From positions 1 through 40,470 of the forward strand of contig NZ_VSLZ01000012.1 of the NCBI RefSeq assembly GCF_010747475.1: a stretch of DNA of 40,470 bases, written 5' to 3'. A program made the position numbers and the translations under genes. This document shows, in pieces, positions 7,075-16,584 of the stretch; position 1 is the first letter of the stretch; each line of letters starts with the position of its first letter. This DNA comes from Halorussus sp. MSC15.2 (GTDB taxonomy: Archaea; Halobacteriota; Halobacteria; Halobacteriales; Haladaptataceae). The notes under the pieces are model-generated. The model was not told where the DNA came from and did no database searches. It saw only the letters and a program-made list of their open reading frames with translations.

Positions 7075-9663
7075 CTACGCGGGTGGTTCCTCTGTGCGGG
7101 TGCCGAAGGTCCGCTGCACGTCGCTCGGGTCGACGTCGATATCGAAATCGAGAACGCGGTCCATCTCGCGAAGTTTCTCGATTACCGCGTTCGCAATCAC
7201 CTCGTCCGGATGTTGGTCAGCGTCTTCGGCACGCTCCAACACCTCGTAAGCTTCCTCGACCGAGAGCAGGTCAAGGAGCGCTTCCTGCTCGTCGGTTAGA
7301 TGGCCGTCTGCACCGGGGAACTCGCCCGGAAACGGCTCACCGTCGTCCACGATGTGGGTGGCCTCGTGGTCGCCGTCTCGGAGCTTCCTTTGAAGTTCCT
7401 CGGCGAACGCTGACTGTTGGGCTTCCTGTGCGCCGGGGAGGTCGTCGAGCGAGTCCTCGTCGGCATCGAAGTCAGCCACTGCGAGTTCGCCTTCGAGCGG
7501 TTCGATTCTGGCCGGAACCCATCGGTCATTGAACTGGTAGAGCGCGTTCGAGTACCCGCCGTCGCCCGTGTTGGCGTTCTTCACGAACTGCACCATCTGG
7601 TCGTTCAACCCGAGTTGGTCGGCCCACTCGTCAATCTCCGAGATTTTGTGAAGGACCGTGAACGCCGAGTTATTGATGATAGCCTCCGAGTGAGGGTGCT
7701 GGAAAAAGTCGTTGACGTCCTGCGTCACGAACCGGACACTCGTATCGAAGTGGCGAGCGTGTCGAATCCGCTGGCCGAGCCATGCGAGACTCGTACTGTT
7801 CTTCATAATCTTCTGGGCTTCGTCAATCACGAAGATGACGTTTTTCGGCGTCTCTTTCGCCCGCTCGTACACCATCGAGAACAGCAACTGCATCATAAGC
7901 GAGGTGCCACCGGCCTGTTCCTGCTGGCTTAAATCGAGGTAGATGATATCCTCGTCTTGGAGGTTGAACTCCGAGCGCTGAGCGAGGTTTTCGTACTGGC
8001 CGCCCTCTCGGAACGGCCGCAGGAAGGTCGCGAGGTCGCGGGCGGCTTCCTCGACGTCATCTCTGTCCGCGTCCTGCGCCATTACGGCGTACTCGCCGGG
8101 GTTCTGCTCCATGTCGTCGAGGACCTCGAAGACGGTCTGGAGGGTTGGACTCTCACGGTGATGGGTAGATGGGTCGCTCGTGATGTCTTTCCACTCGTAG
8201 GCGGTCCGGACTGCGTCTTGGAGGAAGAACCGTTCATCGTCAAACTCGACGTTCTCGATGTTCGCGTACGTGTCGAACATCCCCATCACTTCGTCAATCT
8301 TCGCCGAAAGCGGGTCCTTGTCTTCTCCCGTTACCCGCTTCTGTTTGTGTTCTGGCGGCTGGCGAATCTCCAGCGGGTTCAGGCCGCGACTCCCGCCGAC
8401 GGTAATCCACTTCGCCCCGAGTGCTTTGGCAACTCCGGTCAGGCCTTCGAGCGGGTCCAAGAAGATGAGCATCGTGTCTTCGGTGGCCTCGCGTGTCCGA
8501 AGCGCGTTCAGTTTCGTATTCAGGCTCTTGCCCGCGCCGGAGTCACCAATCCACGTATGGTTGTAGTTGGTCTCGCTCTTGAACGGATGCTTGAGAATCG
8601 GACTGTTATTGAAGGCGTGAGACCCCCACTCGATACCGTTCTCCTCGATGAGCGTACTCCGCGAGAGCGAGGCGAACAGCGCGCCGACACCCCGTCCGAG
8701 GACTTGCGTGCTGAATCGGTCGTGGAAATCGAGGGGATTGCGGCCGTCCGGTGCAAGTGCCTGTAACGCCTGTTCCTGTCGGCCGACCGCAGTTTCGAGG
8801 CCAATATCTGCTGGTTCGCGCCAGAACGAGTCTTTCAGATTGTCAGCCTGCCGGGAGAGTTCCTCTTCATCCTCGGCCCGGGCGGCCACCCAGAGCGAGA
8901 TTTCAGCCGGGCGTTCGCCGTTGCTGATAGCGTCGCGATAGGTGCGAAGGCGCTCGATTTCTTCGGACGTTTCCTTAGTCGCTTCCTCGTCTTCGTCGGT
9001 GTCGAAGACGCCGCTCTGGACGGCTTCCAGTCCCTCTTTCCGCATCTTCGCATCGCCCTTGGCGTCCCGGCGGTCTTTCGGGCGAACTTGCAGGGTGAGG
9101 TCGAACTTGAGGTCGGGATTCTGGAAGACGTTCTGGAGTGCGCCCGGTGCAATCACGTCGTTGAAATCGCCGGGTTCGGCGAAAAACACCCGGCGGTGGG
9201 TGTCGCCGGTCTGGACCGACCGATACGACTCGTCGATATCAAGGGGTGCAACTGCCTGCTGGTGGAGGCGCTCGACCTCGTCGGTTGGATTCTCGGGCGC
9301 GGGCAAGCCACCTGCGGGAGCCGTCTCGATAGTCTCGTCCTCGAACTGGCTGAGTTGCCGCGGCACCCCCTCGGTCGGCACGTTCGACCCAGTCGCCGGT
9401 TGACCGTCGGTCTCCGACTGAGATGGGTCGTTTGCGGCCGTGTCGGTGGAATCGACCGATGTGTCTCCGGGTGTAGAGTCGGCTTGTCTGTAGAGGTAGA
9501 AAGCGAGAACGCTGGCCGCGATGAGCAGGTAGAAGCCGACGCCACTGAGCGGTATTGGGCACGTCGCCGTCTCGCATCCCGGCGGCGTCTGGGGAAGCCA
9601 CCTGAACAGTCGATGCCAAATGTCGGCCGGGAGTGAGACGAAGAGGACGGTTTCCCTATGCAT
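7075..9663 (-). CDS. virB4: VirB4/TraC-family secretion ATPase
   Basis: This 862-aa ATPase is expected to energise the type IV secretion machine at the cytoplasmic face. A transmembrane segment lies at about residues 38-56 (GVGFYLLIAASVLAFYLY), followed by a Ser/Thr/Asp linker and the VirB4 N-terminal domain. The Walker A motif GDSGAGKS is near residue 375 and Walker B, VIFVIDEAQ, near 611. An in-frame GTG/ATG region upstream could extend it by 26 residues, but the ATG at 9663 has a good Shine-Dalgarno (GGAGGA, 9 nt upstream) and overlaps the previous gene's stop by 8 nt (ATGCATAG), so that start is chosen. The overlap indicates translational coupling to the PrgI/VirB3-like gene. Confidence 0.92.
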   Translation of the reverse strand: MHRETVLFVSLPADIWHRLFRWLPQTPPGCETATCPIPLSGVGFYLLIAASVLAFYLYRQADSTPGDTSVDSTDTAANDPSQSETDGQPATGSNVPTEGVPRQLSQFEDETIETAPAGGLPAPENPTDEVERLHQQAVAPLDIDESYRSVQTGDTHRRVFFAEPGDFNDVIAPGALQNVFQNPDLKFDLTLQVRPKDRRDAKGDAKMRKEGLEAVQSGVFDTDEDEEATKETSEEIERLRTYRDAISNGERPAEISLWVAARAEDEEELSRQADNLKDSFWREPADIGLETAVGRQEQALQALAPDGRNPLDFHDRFSTQVLGRGVGALFASLSRSTLIEENGIEWGSHAFNNSPILKHPFKSETNYNHTWIGDSGAGKSLNTKLNALRTREATEDTMLIFLDPLEGLTGVAKALGAKWITVGGSRGLNPLEIRQPPEHKQKRVTGEDKDPLSAKIDEVMGMFDTYANIENVEFDDERFFLQDAVRTAYEWKDITSDPSTHHRESPTLQTVFEVLDDMEQNPGEYAVMAQDADRDDVEEAARDLATFLRPFREGGQYENLAQRSEFNLQDEDIIYLDLSQQEQAGGTSLMMQLLFSMVYERAKETPKNVIFVIDEAQKIMKNSTSLAWLGQRIRHARHFDTSVRFVTQDVNDFFQHPHSEAIINNSAFTVLHKISEIDEWADQLGLNDQMVQFVKNANTGDGGYSNALYQFNDRWVPARIEPLEGELAVADFDADEDSLDDLPGAQEAQQSAFAEELQRKLRDGDHEATHIVDDGEPFPGEFPGADGHLTDEQEALLDLLSVEEAYEVLERAEDADQHPDEVIANAVIEKLREMDRVLDFDIDVDPSDVQRTFGTRTEEPPA

Positions 9664-10741
9664 TGGATTCCTCCATGCGGAGACCGTCGGCCGCTGGCTG
9701 GCTTCGGGTCTGGACCGCGTCGTTCGCGGCGTCGACTTCACTCGGTCGCCAGAAACCGCGCTGGAGGGCGAACGCTTCTGCGGTCGAAAGCCGATTGAGT
9801 TCGTACTCTTCGAGTTCCCGATTCAGACTGAGGACCTGTTCGAGTCGGCGATTCAATTTGCGGAGCATCTCCGAGCGTTGCTGGTCGGCCGACTGACTCC
9901 GCTGCCCGGACACGTAGTACCGGAGGACCTCGAAGACGACACCGATTTTGTTAATGTGGGCGAGTTTTTCGAGGGCGGTCTGGTCGGTCGCCGACGAAGT
10001 CGTGACCTCGGTCTCCTCCAGCGGGACGATAAGGTAGAAATGCGAGACCTGTGTGCCAGCGGCCTCGAACTGCGCTGGCCGCTCGGAGAGTCGTTCTTCA
10101 ATTAAGGCTCGCAGGTGGGGGTTCCCGAGGACGTCGGAGTCGTCAAGCCGGTCGCCAAGATGTTTGAGGTGTTGCTCAATTGGGAACGGACGGTTCGTCA
10201 CATGGATGTCGTAGTCGAAGTCGATACGGTTGTTGAACCATGTGGCGATGGAAACCATCGTCTGGTACCAGTCATCGAACTCGGCGAAATCCCGATGCGG
10301 GGGGTCGAGTTCGACGAACGCGACGAGTGAGCCGTCTTCCAGTTCGAGGATGTGGTCTCGGGGGTAGAAGCGGGCGACACCGGTCAGGTCTTGGGTGGAT
10401 TCGCTGGTATCGAACGCGCGATGGTCGGCGTCGGCCGCCGCCTCTTCGACACTGTCGTAGTGGTTGGGAGATTTGGCGTAGTGAACGAGGGTTTTCGTCC
10501 ACTGGACAGCGGCCAGGTAGCTTGGGGCGGCGACGACGTAGAGACCTCCGATGACGAGGAGGGTGAGAGGAAGACCGAGGCCGAGATAGCCCAAATCGAG
10601 GAAGAGCCAGAAGAGAAGGCCAATTCCTCCGGGTAAGAGAACGGTATAGAAATCGTGGGTGTTGATTTTAACTATCGGGACGACGGATGGCTGTCGGAAT
10701 GTTGGGACTGTAACTTGACCCAATTCATCTCGGGGAGACAT
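9656..10741 (-). CDS. PrgI/VirB3-like membrane protein with VirB4-N-like region
   Basis: This is a 361-aa protein from the ATG at 10741; a TTG at 10759 would add six residues. Two closely spaced membrane segments near the N terminus (LLPGGIGLLFWLFLDLG and LGLPLTLLVIGGLYVV) resemble the VirB3/PrgI topology. The cytoplasmic remainder (DGSLVAFVELDPPHRDF and onward) resembles the N-terminal domain of VirB4, and a Leu/Arg/Glu-rich helix near residues 285-330 may be coiled. A strong TATA-like TTAATTAAATTA is at 10787-10798, so a promoter probably drives this gene and the three downstream (VirB4, 391-aa, VirD4). Assignment to VirB3/PrgI rests on topology and its coupling to virB4. Confidence 0.7.
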   Translation of the reverse strand: MSPRDELGQVTVPTFRQPSVVPIVKINTHDFYTVLLPGGIGLLFWLFLDLGYLGLGLPLTLLVIGGLYVVAAPSYLAAVQWTKTLVHYAKSPNHYDSVEEAAADADHRAFDTSESTQDLTGVARFYPRDHILELEDGSLVAFVELDPPHRDFAEFDDWYQTMVSIATWFNNRIDFDYDIHVTNRPFPIEQHLKHLGDRLDDSDVLGNPHLRALIEERLSERPAQFEAAGTQVSHFYLIVPLEETEVTTSSATDQTALEKLAHINKIGVVFEVLRYYVSGQRSQSADQQRSEMLRKLNRRLEQVLSLNRELEEYELNRLSTAEAFALQRGFWRPSEVDAANDAVQTRSQPAADGLRMEESNA

Positions 10742-10786
10742 GATTGAACCGCTTCTCAAACATTCATCTACATTCCAAATCTATGT

Positions 10787-10798
10787 AATTTAATTAAG
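10787..10798 (-). promoter_or_regulatory. TATA-like box of the PrgI-VirB4-VirD4 operon
   Basis: TTAATTAAATTA on the minus strand lies about 46 nt upstream of the ATG at 10741. This predicts a short leader of roughly 20-25 nt. It is the clearest A/T-rich element between the surface-protein ORFs and this operon. Confidence 0.45.
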
Positions 10799-10820
10799 AG
10801 GAACTAACTATCCACGTAAT

Positions 10821-12497
10821 TCACCGGAGTAGTTGCCACGGCGGCCACGTCTCTGCTCCCGGTACCTGATTCAAGAGAAACAAGGCGAACAAGAACGGAA
10901 GCGCAAGAACGAGAATATTGTTCGCGACTCGCCCAAAGCCGACCGCGCTGAAAATCCCAGACCGTGGCAGCGCCCGCGCTCGGTCAGACAGATAACTCAC
11001 CTCACCCGTCCACCACGCCGCAGGCCTATATCTCGCAGTCACTAACCCCGTGTTCTGGACCGTCACAAGCGCCTCACCGGATTCGTTCGTCTCAATCTGA
11101 TACTCTCGGAGCTGAACATAGCCCTCTCGGCCGCTCGTGTTGATTGGGTCGCCGGTCTGGTTATCCCGGAGTCTCACCCGGACGTTCGCGTAGGACGTGT
11201 TCCAGTCTGTAACCGAGAGCGTGAGATTTGCCTTCCGAACCTCGACCGGGTCTTCCGACTGAACAACCTCTCCATTAATTCCCTGAACCACCCCAGTCGC
11301 CGTCGCCGACTGACTAAGATTCGAGTACCGCACAGCGAGCGTTTGAGTCGAATTGTACGACTCGGACGCGACTGGTACAGACACGTTCTCGGGAAGAGCC
11401 AAAGCCGGACTCGCCTGTCGAGACCCCGAAAACGTCGAAACCTCGTAGATGTCTGTTCCACGACTGGTATTCGTCGTCACACCCAACTGGCTCGGGAACG
11501 CCTGTACCCGGGCGGGCACCGTCGGCGAATCCGTCCACGAGGTCTTGTTTTGCGTTGCAGTACCTAACCGTTCCCAGTCGGGATTCTGGACCGAGAAGAA
11601 CTGCCACTGCGTATTGATTGAATCCGAGGACCCAAATCGGATGCCATTCCAGTGGTCCGACGATTGAATGATGACGCCGCGACGGCCGTTGGGGAACTCT
11701 GTCTCACGGAGGGCAGTTCGGAGTTGATAGACGGTTGCGGACACTTGGTCGGTGACCGTCACTCGGTCGGTGACGTGGGTCGAGTTCGAGGTCCACCGCG
11801 TCTCGGTGACTGTCTCGCAGACTGTCTTAGTCCCATTGCCGGTATCGATTTTCCGGCACTTCTCCCTTCTCTCGGTGTACTTGGTCAGGACAGTCTTGTT
11901 CAATTCGGCTTCGATGACAGCGACGAGCGACACCGGCGTTCCCGACCGGGCAGAGGTCCGAGCTGAGTAGCTGATATTTACCGTGTGGCGGGGGTTGCTG
12001 GCGGTTCCGATACGGGCGCTCGACCGCTGGCAGCCGCCTACCTGTCGCGGATTGCTCGGTCCCTGTACGACGCAGACCGACGTAATCTCGTGGTCACGGA
12101 GTGACCAAGAAACCTTCTTGCCATCCGAACCGTCGGTGTCGTCGGCTGGCGGCTGGACGCGATAATCGACGAGTCCGAGAACCCGGCCGTCGGGTGCGAT
12201 GTAGTGGACGGTCTGGTTCGGCGTCTGGTAGAGTTGGGTCGATGGTTGAATCCGATAGAGGGTGGCGTGTGCGTCCTGTATCCATCCGCGGGAACTCCGG
12301 CGGAGATGGGCGTCTTCCGGATGGATTGACTGCTCGGGGTCGGTCGAAAAGTTCTGGGTGTAGGCGGCCCAGTCACGGCGATTCCACTGGCTTGGAAGTG
12401 TGGGTGGAGCTGTCCAGATGTAGTCGGTCCCATTCAGAAGGGCTTCCATCGCAGTACGGTTTTTCCCGGTGAAATTCTGATACTGGGAGTCGTTCAT
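10821..12497 (-). CDS. C-terminal ORF of a split surface protein, membrane anchored
   Basis: This ORF is 558 aa when read from the ATG at 12497. It is rich in Asn, Ser and Thr with many N-x-S/T sequons, has a CRKIDTGNGTKTVCETV cysteine pair and an Ig-like stretch near the end (NLTLSVTDWNTSYANVRVRL), and closes with a transmembrane anchor (ILVLALPFLFALFLLN). It has no signal peptide, which is odd for an extracellular protein. Its frame stays open another 14 or more codons upstream (NETAKLWSLDNDQY), and that peptide matches the style of the neighbouring ORF. It therefore appears to be the continuation of the 12373-14625 ORF after a one-base frameshift at about 12540. Confidence 0.75.
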   Translation of the reverse strand: MNDSQYQNFTGKNRTAMEALLNGTDYIWTAPPTLPSQWNRRDWAAYTQNFSTDPEQSIHPEDAHLRRSSRGWIQDAHATLYRIQPSTQLYQTPNQTVHYIAPDGRVLGLVDYRVQPPADDTDGSDGKKVSWSLRDHEITSVCVVQGPSNPRQVGGCQRSSARIGTASNPRHTVNISYSARTSARSGTPVSLVAVIEAELNKTVLTKYTERREKCRKIDTGNGTKTVCETVTETRWTSNSTHVTDRVTVTDQVSATVYQLRTALRETEFPNGRRGVIIQSSDHWNGIRFGSSDSINTQWQFFSVQNPDWERLGTATQNKTSWTDSPTVPARVQAFPSQLGVTTNTSRGTDIYEVSTFSGSRQASPALALPENVSVPVASESYNSTQTLAVRYSNLSQSATATGVVQGINGEVVQSEDPVEVRKANLTLSVTDWNTSYANVRVRLRDNQTGDPINTSGREGYVQLREYQIETNESGEALVTVQNTGLVTARYRPAAWWTGEVSYLSDRARALPRSGIFSAVGFGRVANNILVLALPFLFALFLLNQVPGAETWPPWQLLR

Positions 12498-14625
12498 GTA
12501 CTGGTCGTTGTCCAGCGACCATAGCTTCGCAGTCTCGTTCGGTGGAATTCCATGTGTACCTCCAGTACTTCACTCCATTAGCGGTGATTTTTCCACGGGT
12601 ATTACCTCGGAACGTGTAGAAGCCACAGTAACCAACATAGGCTTCAAATTTATAATCGACCGTGATTCGATATGTCCCGTCGGAATCTGCGGTCCAGACA
12701 TTCTTCCGCTTTTCTTCCTCCTCTTGGTTGTACGTGTACGACCCTATCCAATCATCGTAGGTTCGTTCGCAGAGGATGTTGCTCCGATATTTTCCCGTCT
12801 CTGGGGCGAACCACCTCTTTGCAGATATCGTGGCCTGCTGGTTCGTTGGACGGAGATTCCCTCCAACACTGACCGACTCGTACACTGAATCCCCAGCGGA
12901 ACTATGATTGGTCTGGAACTGGTCTCGCTCGGACGAACCCGAACTACTCCCGCTCAGACGAACCGACACGTTCGCCGGTTGTTGGTTCCCATGAAACGTC
13001 ACGGTCGGGTCCGTCCCAGTGTAAGTTCCCGTTGCCGAGAATTGGCGCGAGTTCGTGCGACCGGAAAGAAAAAGCGTCGGGTCAGATGGCTGTTGATTGC
13101 CGGTAATCGAGATGGTCGTGTTTGCCTCCGTTCCTTCAACGGTTCTTGTCTGCTGGCTTTCTGTGTAAAGGCCGGTAAGCGAGACCGTGGTGTTATCGGC
13201 GTTCAACGGCTGAGCGAATTGAAGGACTGTCTGCATTGCCGAACCCTTCCCACGAACTGAAATCGGCTGTTCGGGGCGAGTCCGAAGGTGGAGCGAATTC
13301 CCTGAGACGGTCCCGTCAGTTGCCGCAAAGAACGAAACGTGGTCTGGCGACCCGTGAACTCGGAGGTCTCCCGATTCGGTCATCGTGAGGTTGACCGGCT
13401 CGGTCGCGGCGAGCGACGTGTTCGCTGGCGGGTCCACGTAGAGCGTGTGATTGCCCGGCGTGACGTTCTGGAACGTGTACGACCCATTCGGGCCGGTCGT
13501 CGTTGTTCGAAGATTGCTATGGAGGTGGACAGTCGCGCCTTCGACCGCGTCGCCTTCACTGTTCGTGACCGTGCCTCGAACTGAATAGGTTGTCTGTTTC
13601 TCGGATGGGTCGGTTTTGTCTACTGAGTCGTTGTCGTGGTCCCAGTTCCAATCTGGCGAGTCGACGCCGGAAGAACCAGACGACTCGTTCGACTTCCAGT
13701 CGTCGAGGTCCGACCGGACTTCATCGGTCGTGACAGGTTCGACGCTCGGAAGAATCTCAGGGAACTGGTCTTGGTGTACCTCCCAGATGATGATTGCGTC
13801 CTTCGCAGTCGTCTTGTTCTCATAGAAGAAGGGGTCGGTGTGATAGGTTCCGTTCGGAGAGAGGTAGACGACACTGCCGTTGATTTTGCCTCCGACAACA
13901 TAGCTCTCGTTGTGCTTGAATATCGACCAGTTGGCCGTCTGTGTAGTGTTTAGCTCACTTGAGAGTGGTGGGTCCGGTTCTGGATACTTCGTTGGATTCT
14001 CACCGTGTTTCGAGTTCCATGCGAGAATCGCTTTGCGAGCATCCGGCCGTAGGTCGTAAAAATACGGTCTCTGTGTCACATTCCCATCGGGGTTCAAGTA
14101 GACGACGGTGCCGTTGAGTTGTCCCGTAACGACGAATCGGCCGTTGTACTCGTAGATTGTCCAGTTTCCCGTCTCGTTGTACGTATCGAGCGTGGGGTCA
14201 GAGACCTTCGTGAGATTCGCGTACGCACTCGCCGTTGCCGAAGAGCTGCTGCCAAGCGGGAGAGGGAGAAGGCCGATGACTGCGAGGAAAACACCTGTAA
14301 GCAACACTCCGGTGATGGCCACCATCAGGACCCGTGAGCGGTCAATTTCTCTATCGGGGGTGAAATTGAACCTGAGTGATTGGCGGAGTGTCGCAACGCT
14401 CTGTGAGAGTATCGCCAGTGGTCCGGGACCGTCGCTGCTGGCGGTTTCAAGTTGGGAGCGGACATCTGCAGGGTCAACTTGGTCGGTGGAACAGCCGCCG
14501 TTGGGACACCGGCTTGCGTAGATGAGTTCGTGGCGGTGGTCGTCGTACTGGCTGGCAAGCCGGGGGAGTGATGCGAGTGGACTGTTGCAGTCCGGGCACT
14601 GGAGGTCTGAATGGTCACCGGTCAT
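12373..14625 (-). CDS. N-terminal ORF of a split zinc-ribbon/Ig-like surface protein
   Basis: This ORF is 750 aa. An N-terminal zinc ribbon (CPDC at 10-13, CPNGGC at 40-45) precedes a transmembrane segment at about 99-121, so the ribbon is cytoplasmic and the rest probably outside. A carboxypeptidase-regulatory-like/Ig-type domain occurs around residues 345-415 (YSVRGTVTNSEGDAVEGATV, then GSYTFQNVTPGNHTLYV), followed by Thr/Ser-rich beta repeats. The last 55 residues (from ERDCEAMV) abruptly become Arg/His/Pro-rich, typical of an out-of-frame tail. Skipping one base at about 12540 joins WNST to NETAKLW in the next ORF and gives a protein of about 1267 aa with membrane spans at both ends. It may be a surface component of the secretion or mating apparatus. 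Confidence 0.8.
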   Translation of the reverse strand: MTGDHSDLQCPDCNSPLASLPRLASQYDDHRHELIYASRCPNGGCSTDQVDPADVRSQLETASSDGPGPLAILSQSVATLRQSLRFNFTPDREIDRSRVLMVAITGVLLTGVFLAVIGLLPLPLGSSSSATASAYANLTKVSDPTLDTYNETGNWTIYEYNGRFVVTGQLNGTVVYLNPDGNVTQRPYFYDLRPDARKAILAWNSKHGENPTKYPEPDPPLSSELNTTQTANWSIFKHNESYVVGGKINGSVVYLSPNGTYHTDPFFYENKTTAKDAIIIWEVHQDQFPEILPSVEPVTTDEVRSDLDDWKSNESSGSSGVDSPDWNWDHDNDSVDKTDPSEKQTTYSVRGTVTNSEGDAVEGATVHLHSNLRTTTTGPNGSYTFQNVTPGNHTLYVDPPANTSLAATEPVNLTMTESGDLRVHGSPDHVSFFAATDGTVSGNSLHLRTRPEQPISVRGKGSAMQTVLQFAQPLNADNTTVSLTGLYTESQQTRTVEGTEANTTISITGNQQPSDPTLFLSGRTNSRQFSATGTYTGTDPTVTFHGNQQPANVSVRLSGSSSGSSERDQFQTNHSSAGDSVYESVSVGGNLRPTNQQATISAKRWFAPETGKYRSNILCERTYDDWIGSYTYNQEEEEKRKNVWTADSDGTYRITVDYKFEAYVGYCGFYTFRGNTRGKITANGVKYWRYTWNSTERDCEAMVAGQRPVHERLPVSEFHREKPYCDGSPSEWDRLHLDSSTHTSKPVESP

Positions 14626-14764
14626 GGCTTATGCGTTTTCTGATAGGGAAGAGGTTCCGTCGTGGGGAGACGGATAGCTTCAATAGAATTCTCCCACCCC
14701 GGCTTTTTTACGGTTTATTAGGTTGGGTTAAATACCCTGGATTCCGCCGTTCAACCGCTATATA

Positions 14765-14808
14765 GCTAACCAATGAAGACAAGAACAGGCAACGAAACAT
14801 TGGTTAGC
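14765..14808. repeat. Inverted repeat B (GCTAACCAATG ... CATTGGTTAGC)
   Basis: Perfect 11-bp arms (14765-14775 and 14798-14808) are separated by 22 bp. Measured from TAACCAATG to CATTGGTTA the site is 40 bp, against 41 bp for sites A and C. It sits between the end of the VirB6-like gene and the start of the surface protein, about 140 bp upstream of the latter's ATG and 35-75 bp upstream of the A/T-rich TATTTAAC at about 14727. This is consistent with an operator or activator site. Confidence 0.7.
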
Positions 14809-14834
14809 GAAACCGGGCCGTAGACCGCACAGCA

Positions 14835-16583
14835 TCAATCGGCGCTCTGTGTCCAGTCCCCGGCTAACGACTGGGCTTGCGCCTGTTCTCGGCCAGCCTC
14901 TCGGGCAAGCTGGATATACGACGCCTCATCCACCGTCTGCCTCATCACACCCTCACCGTACTCGTCTTTAATATTCTCCAAGAGAACCTGCGCACCATCA
15001 CGGGACAGATTACTCTCCGCGACCACCCGGGCGAACGCTTCTTCATCTGCCCTGACAGCGTCTTGTTCTGGCCCAACCGCTTCAGGTCCATCCGAGTCAG
15101 CATAAGACTCAGATGCGTCGATTCCATCGGTTGGCGTCTGAACGTCCTCAACGAGCGACTCCATCGACTTTCCGGCTTTCTGAACCGACCCAAGCGTCGA
15201 TGTAATCGGCAAGTCTGCGGTCTTCTCAGTACGAGTAGTCATCTGGCTTGCGAGGTTCTGCGAATCTGCACCGCTCTCCCCGAATCCGCCGATTTCCTCG
15301 CGGTCTACATCGTCGAGGTCGCGGCTCTTCACGCCAAGTTGTTTCATCGCTTGCGATGCTGACTTCGGCACGTTCTCGTAGGCGGACAGCGCTTGCTCCT
15401 GCACCGATTTGACGCCTGATTTCGTCATGTTGCGGGCCTTTCCGGGGGCATTCTTCGTCGCGGTTTTCGTCTGGCGGCCTGCTTTCCGCGGGTTCTGCGC
15501 TGCATACTTCGATTTCGTCATGGCCGTCCTCGCAGTCGCTTGTGTGCCTTGCTGGACGCGCTCCTCCAACTGCGCGGCCTTCTCCTCGACCAGCCCACCG
15601 TACTCGTCGCTGGACGCTTCGCCGAGTTCACCAACAGCTGTCCCGTTCGCCGCCGATTCGACCGTACCGAGCGCCTTCGACATACCGGATAGCATCGCAC
15701 CCTTGAGCGAGAGATAGTACAGCCCAAGCGAGGCGAGGGGAAGAATCATCGAGATAATAGCTTTGACGAAGTCCCCGATTTGGGGAAGAAACGTAAGACT
15801 TCCTTCAGATGAAAAGAGGGTAGTTGCGAAGTCGAACATGCCAGCGACTAAGAGCGGAAGGAACGCCATCGCGATGAAGACCTCGAAGATTTTCGTAGCG
15901 ATTCCTTTCAGGACAGGCACGTCAAGCAGGTAGATAACCGCGAACAGGTGGATGTACTGCATCACAAATATCAAGAAGAGAATCCGGAACAGATAGGCTA
16001 ACACGGCTCCGATAATGATAGCTCCATCGAGACCGCTGATACCGAGTGCCAGAACGTTCCCGCCGGGAGTGGCCGCCGCACCGATGAGCGCAGTGAGCTG
16101 GGTGGTGAGGATGGGAAGAAACTCATCGGGAGTCGGCGCGAGTGCCTTTGTCAGTCCGGCAAAGAAGGCGAGAACGCCAGCGCCGAACGGCCATGAGAAC
16201 GGAAGCACGACGAGCGCGCCAAAGATGCTGGTCCGCGCCTGATGGGTTTTCTTGCGTGAAATCGCTGGGATGGTCTCGACGACGCGAATGACGAGATAGA
16301 GAACGAACAGAATAGTAACTGCGGTCGGCAAGACTTCTGTCCACGCAGTCTCGTACACGCTCGACCACGGTGCATTTGCAGGTTGCTGGACGAGTGCGAC
16401 AACGGATGGACAGTCCGGATACGACTGGCTTGCTCCTTCGACACACCGCTTTGGGACGGGCGTATACAGGATAATTTCGAGACCGGTTTCGACGACACCC
16501 TTGAGAAGCTCAATAATGGGTTCGAGAAGCGTCTTGAATATGCCCAGAATAGCGCTTTTAATCGCGCTAACGATATCTGGCAT
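14835..16583 (-). CDS. VirB6/TrbL-like polytopic membrane protein
   Basis: This 582-aa protein has about 310 N-terminal residues with several hydrophobic spans (for example VTILFVLYLVIRVV, ALVVLPFSWPFGAGVLAFFAG, LFLIFVMQYIHLFAVIYLL and IFEVFIAMAFLPLLVAGMF). A hydrophilic tail of about 270 residues follows, rich in Gln, Ala, Lys and Glu. Its size, topology and position in a VirB4/VirD4 locus match the VirB6/TrbL inner channel component, but sequence identity to that family cannot be checked here. Its ATG follows the stop of the lipoprotein gene after a single base (TAAgATG), so the two are translationally coupled. A pair of cysteines (RCVEG...PDC) lies in a short loop near residues 46-58. Confidence 0.75.
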   Translation of the reverse strand: MPDIVSAIKSAILGIFKTLLEPIIELLKGVVETGLEIILYTPVPKRCVEGASQSYPDCPSVVALVQQPANAPWSSVYETAWTEVLPTAVTILFVLYLVIRVVETIPAISRKKTHQARTSIFGALVVLPFSWPFGAGVLAFFAGLTKALAPTPDEFLPILTTQLTALIGAAATPGGNVLALGISGLDGAIIIGAVLAYLFRILFLIFVMQYIHLFAVIYLLDVPVLKGIATKIFEVFIAMAFLPLLVAGMFDFATTLFSSEGSLTFLPQIGDFVKAIISMILPLASLGLYYLSLKGAMLSGMSKALGTVESAANGTAVGELGEASSDEYGGLVEEKAAQLEERVQQGTQATARTAMTKSKYAAQNPRKAGRQTKTATKNAPGKARNMTKSGVKSVQEQALSAYENVPKSASQAMKQLGVKSRDLDDVDREEIGGFGESGADSQNLASQMTTRTEKTADLPITSTLGSVQKAGKSMESLVEDVQTPTDGIDASESYADSDGPEAVGPEQDAVRADEEAFARVVAESNLSRDGAQVLLENIKDEYGEGVMRQTVDEASYIQLAREAGREQAQAQSLAGDWTQSAD

Positions 16584-16584
16584 C

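Noticed and set aside
6068-7249. 393-codon plus-strand frame opposite the 391-aa gene
   Set aside because: It is a shadow frame; the minus-strand gene has the acidic composition and operon spacing of a real gene.
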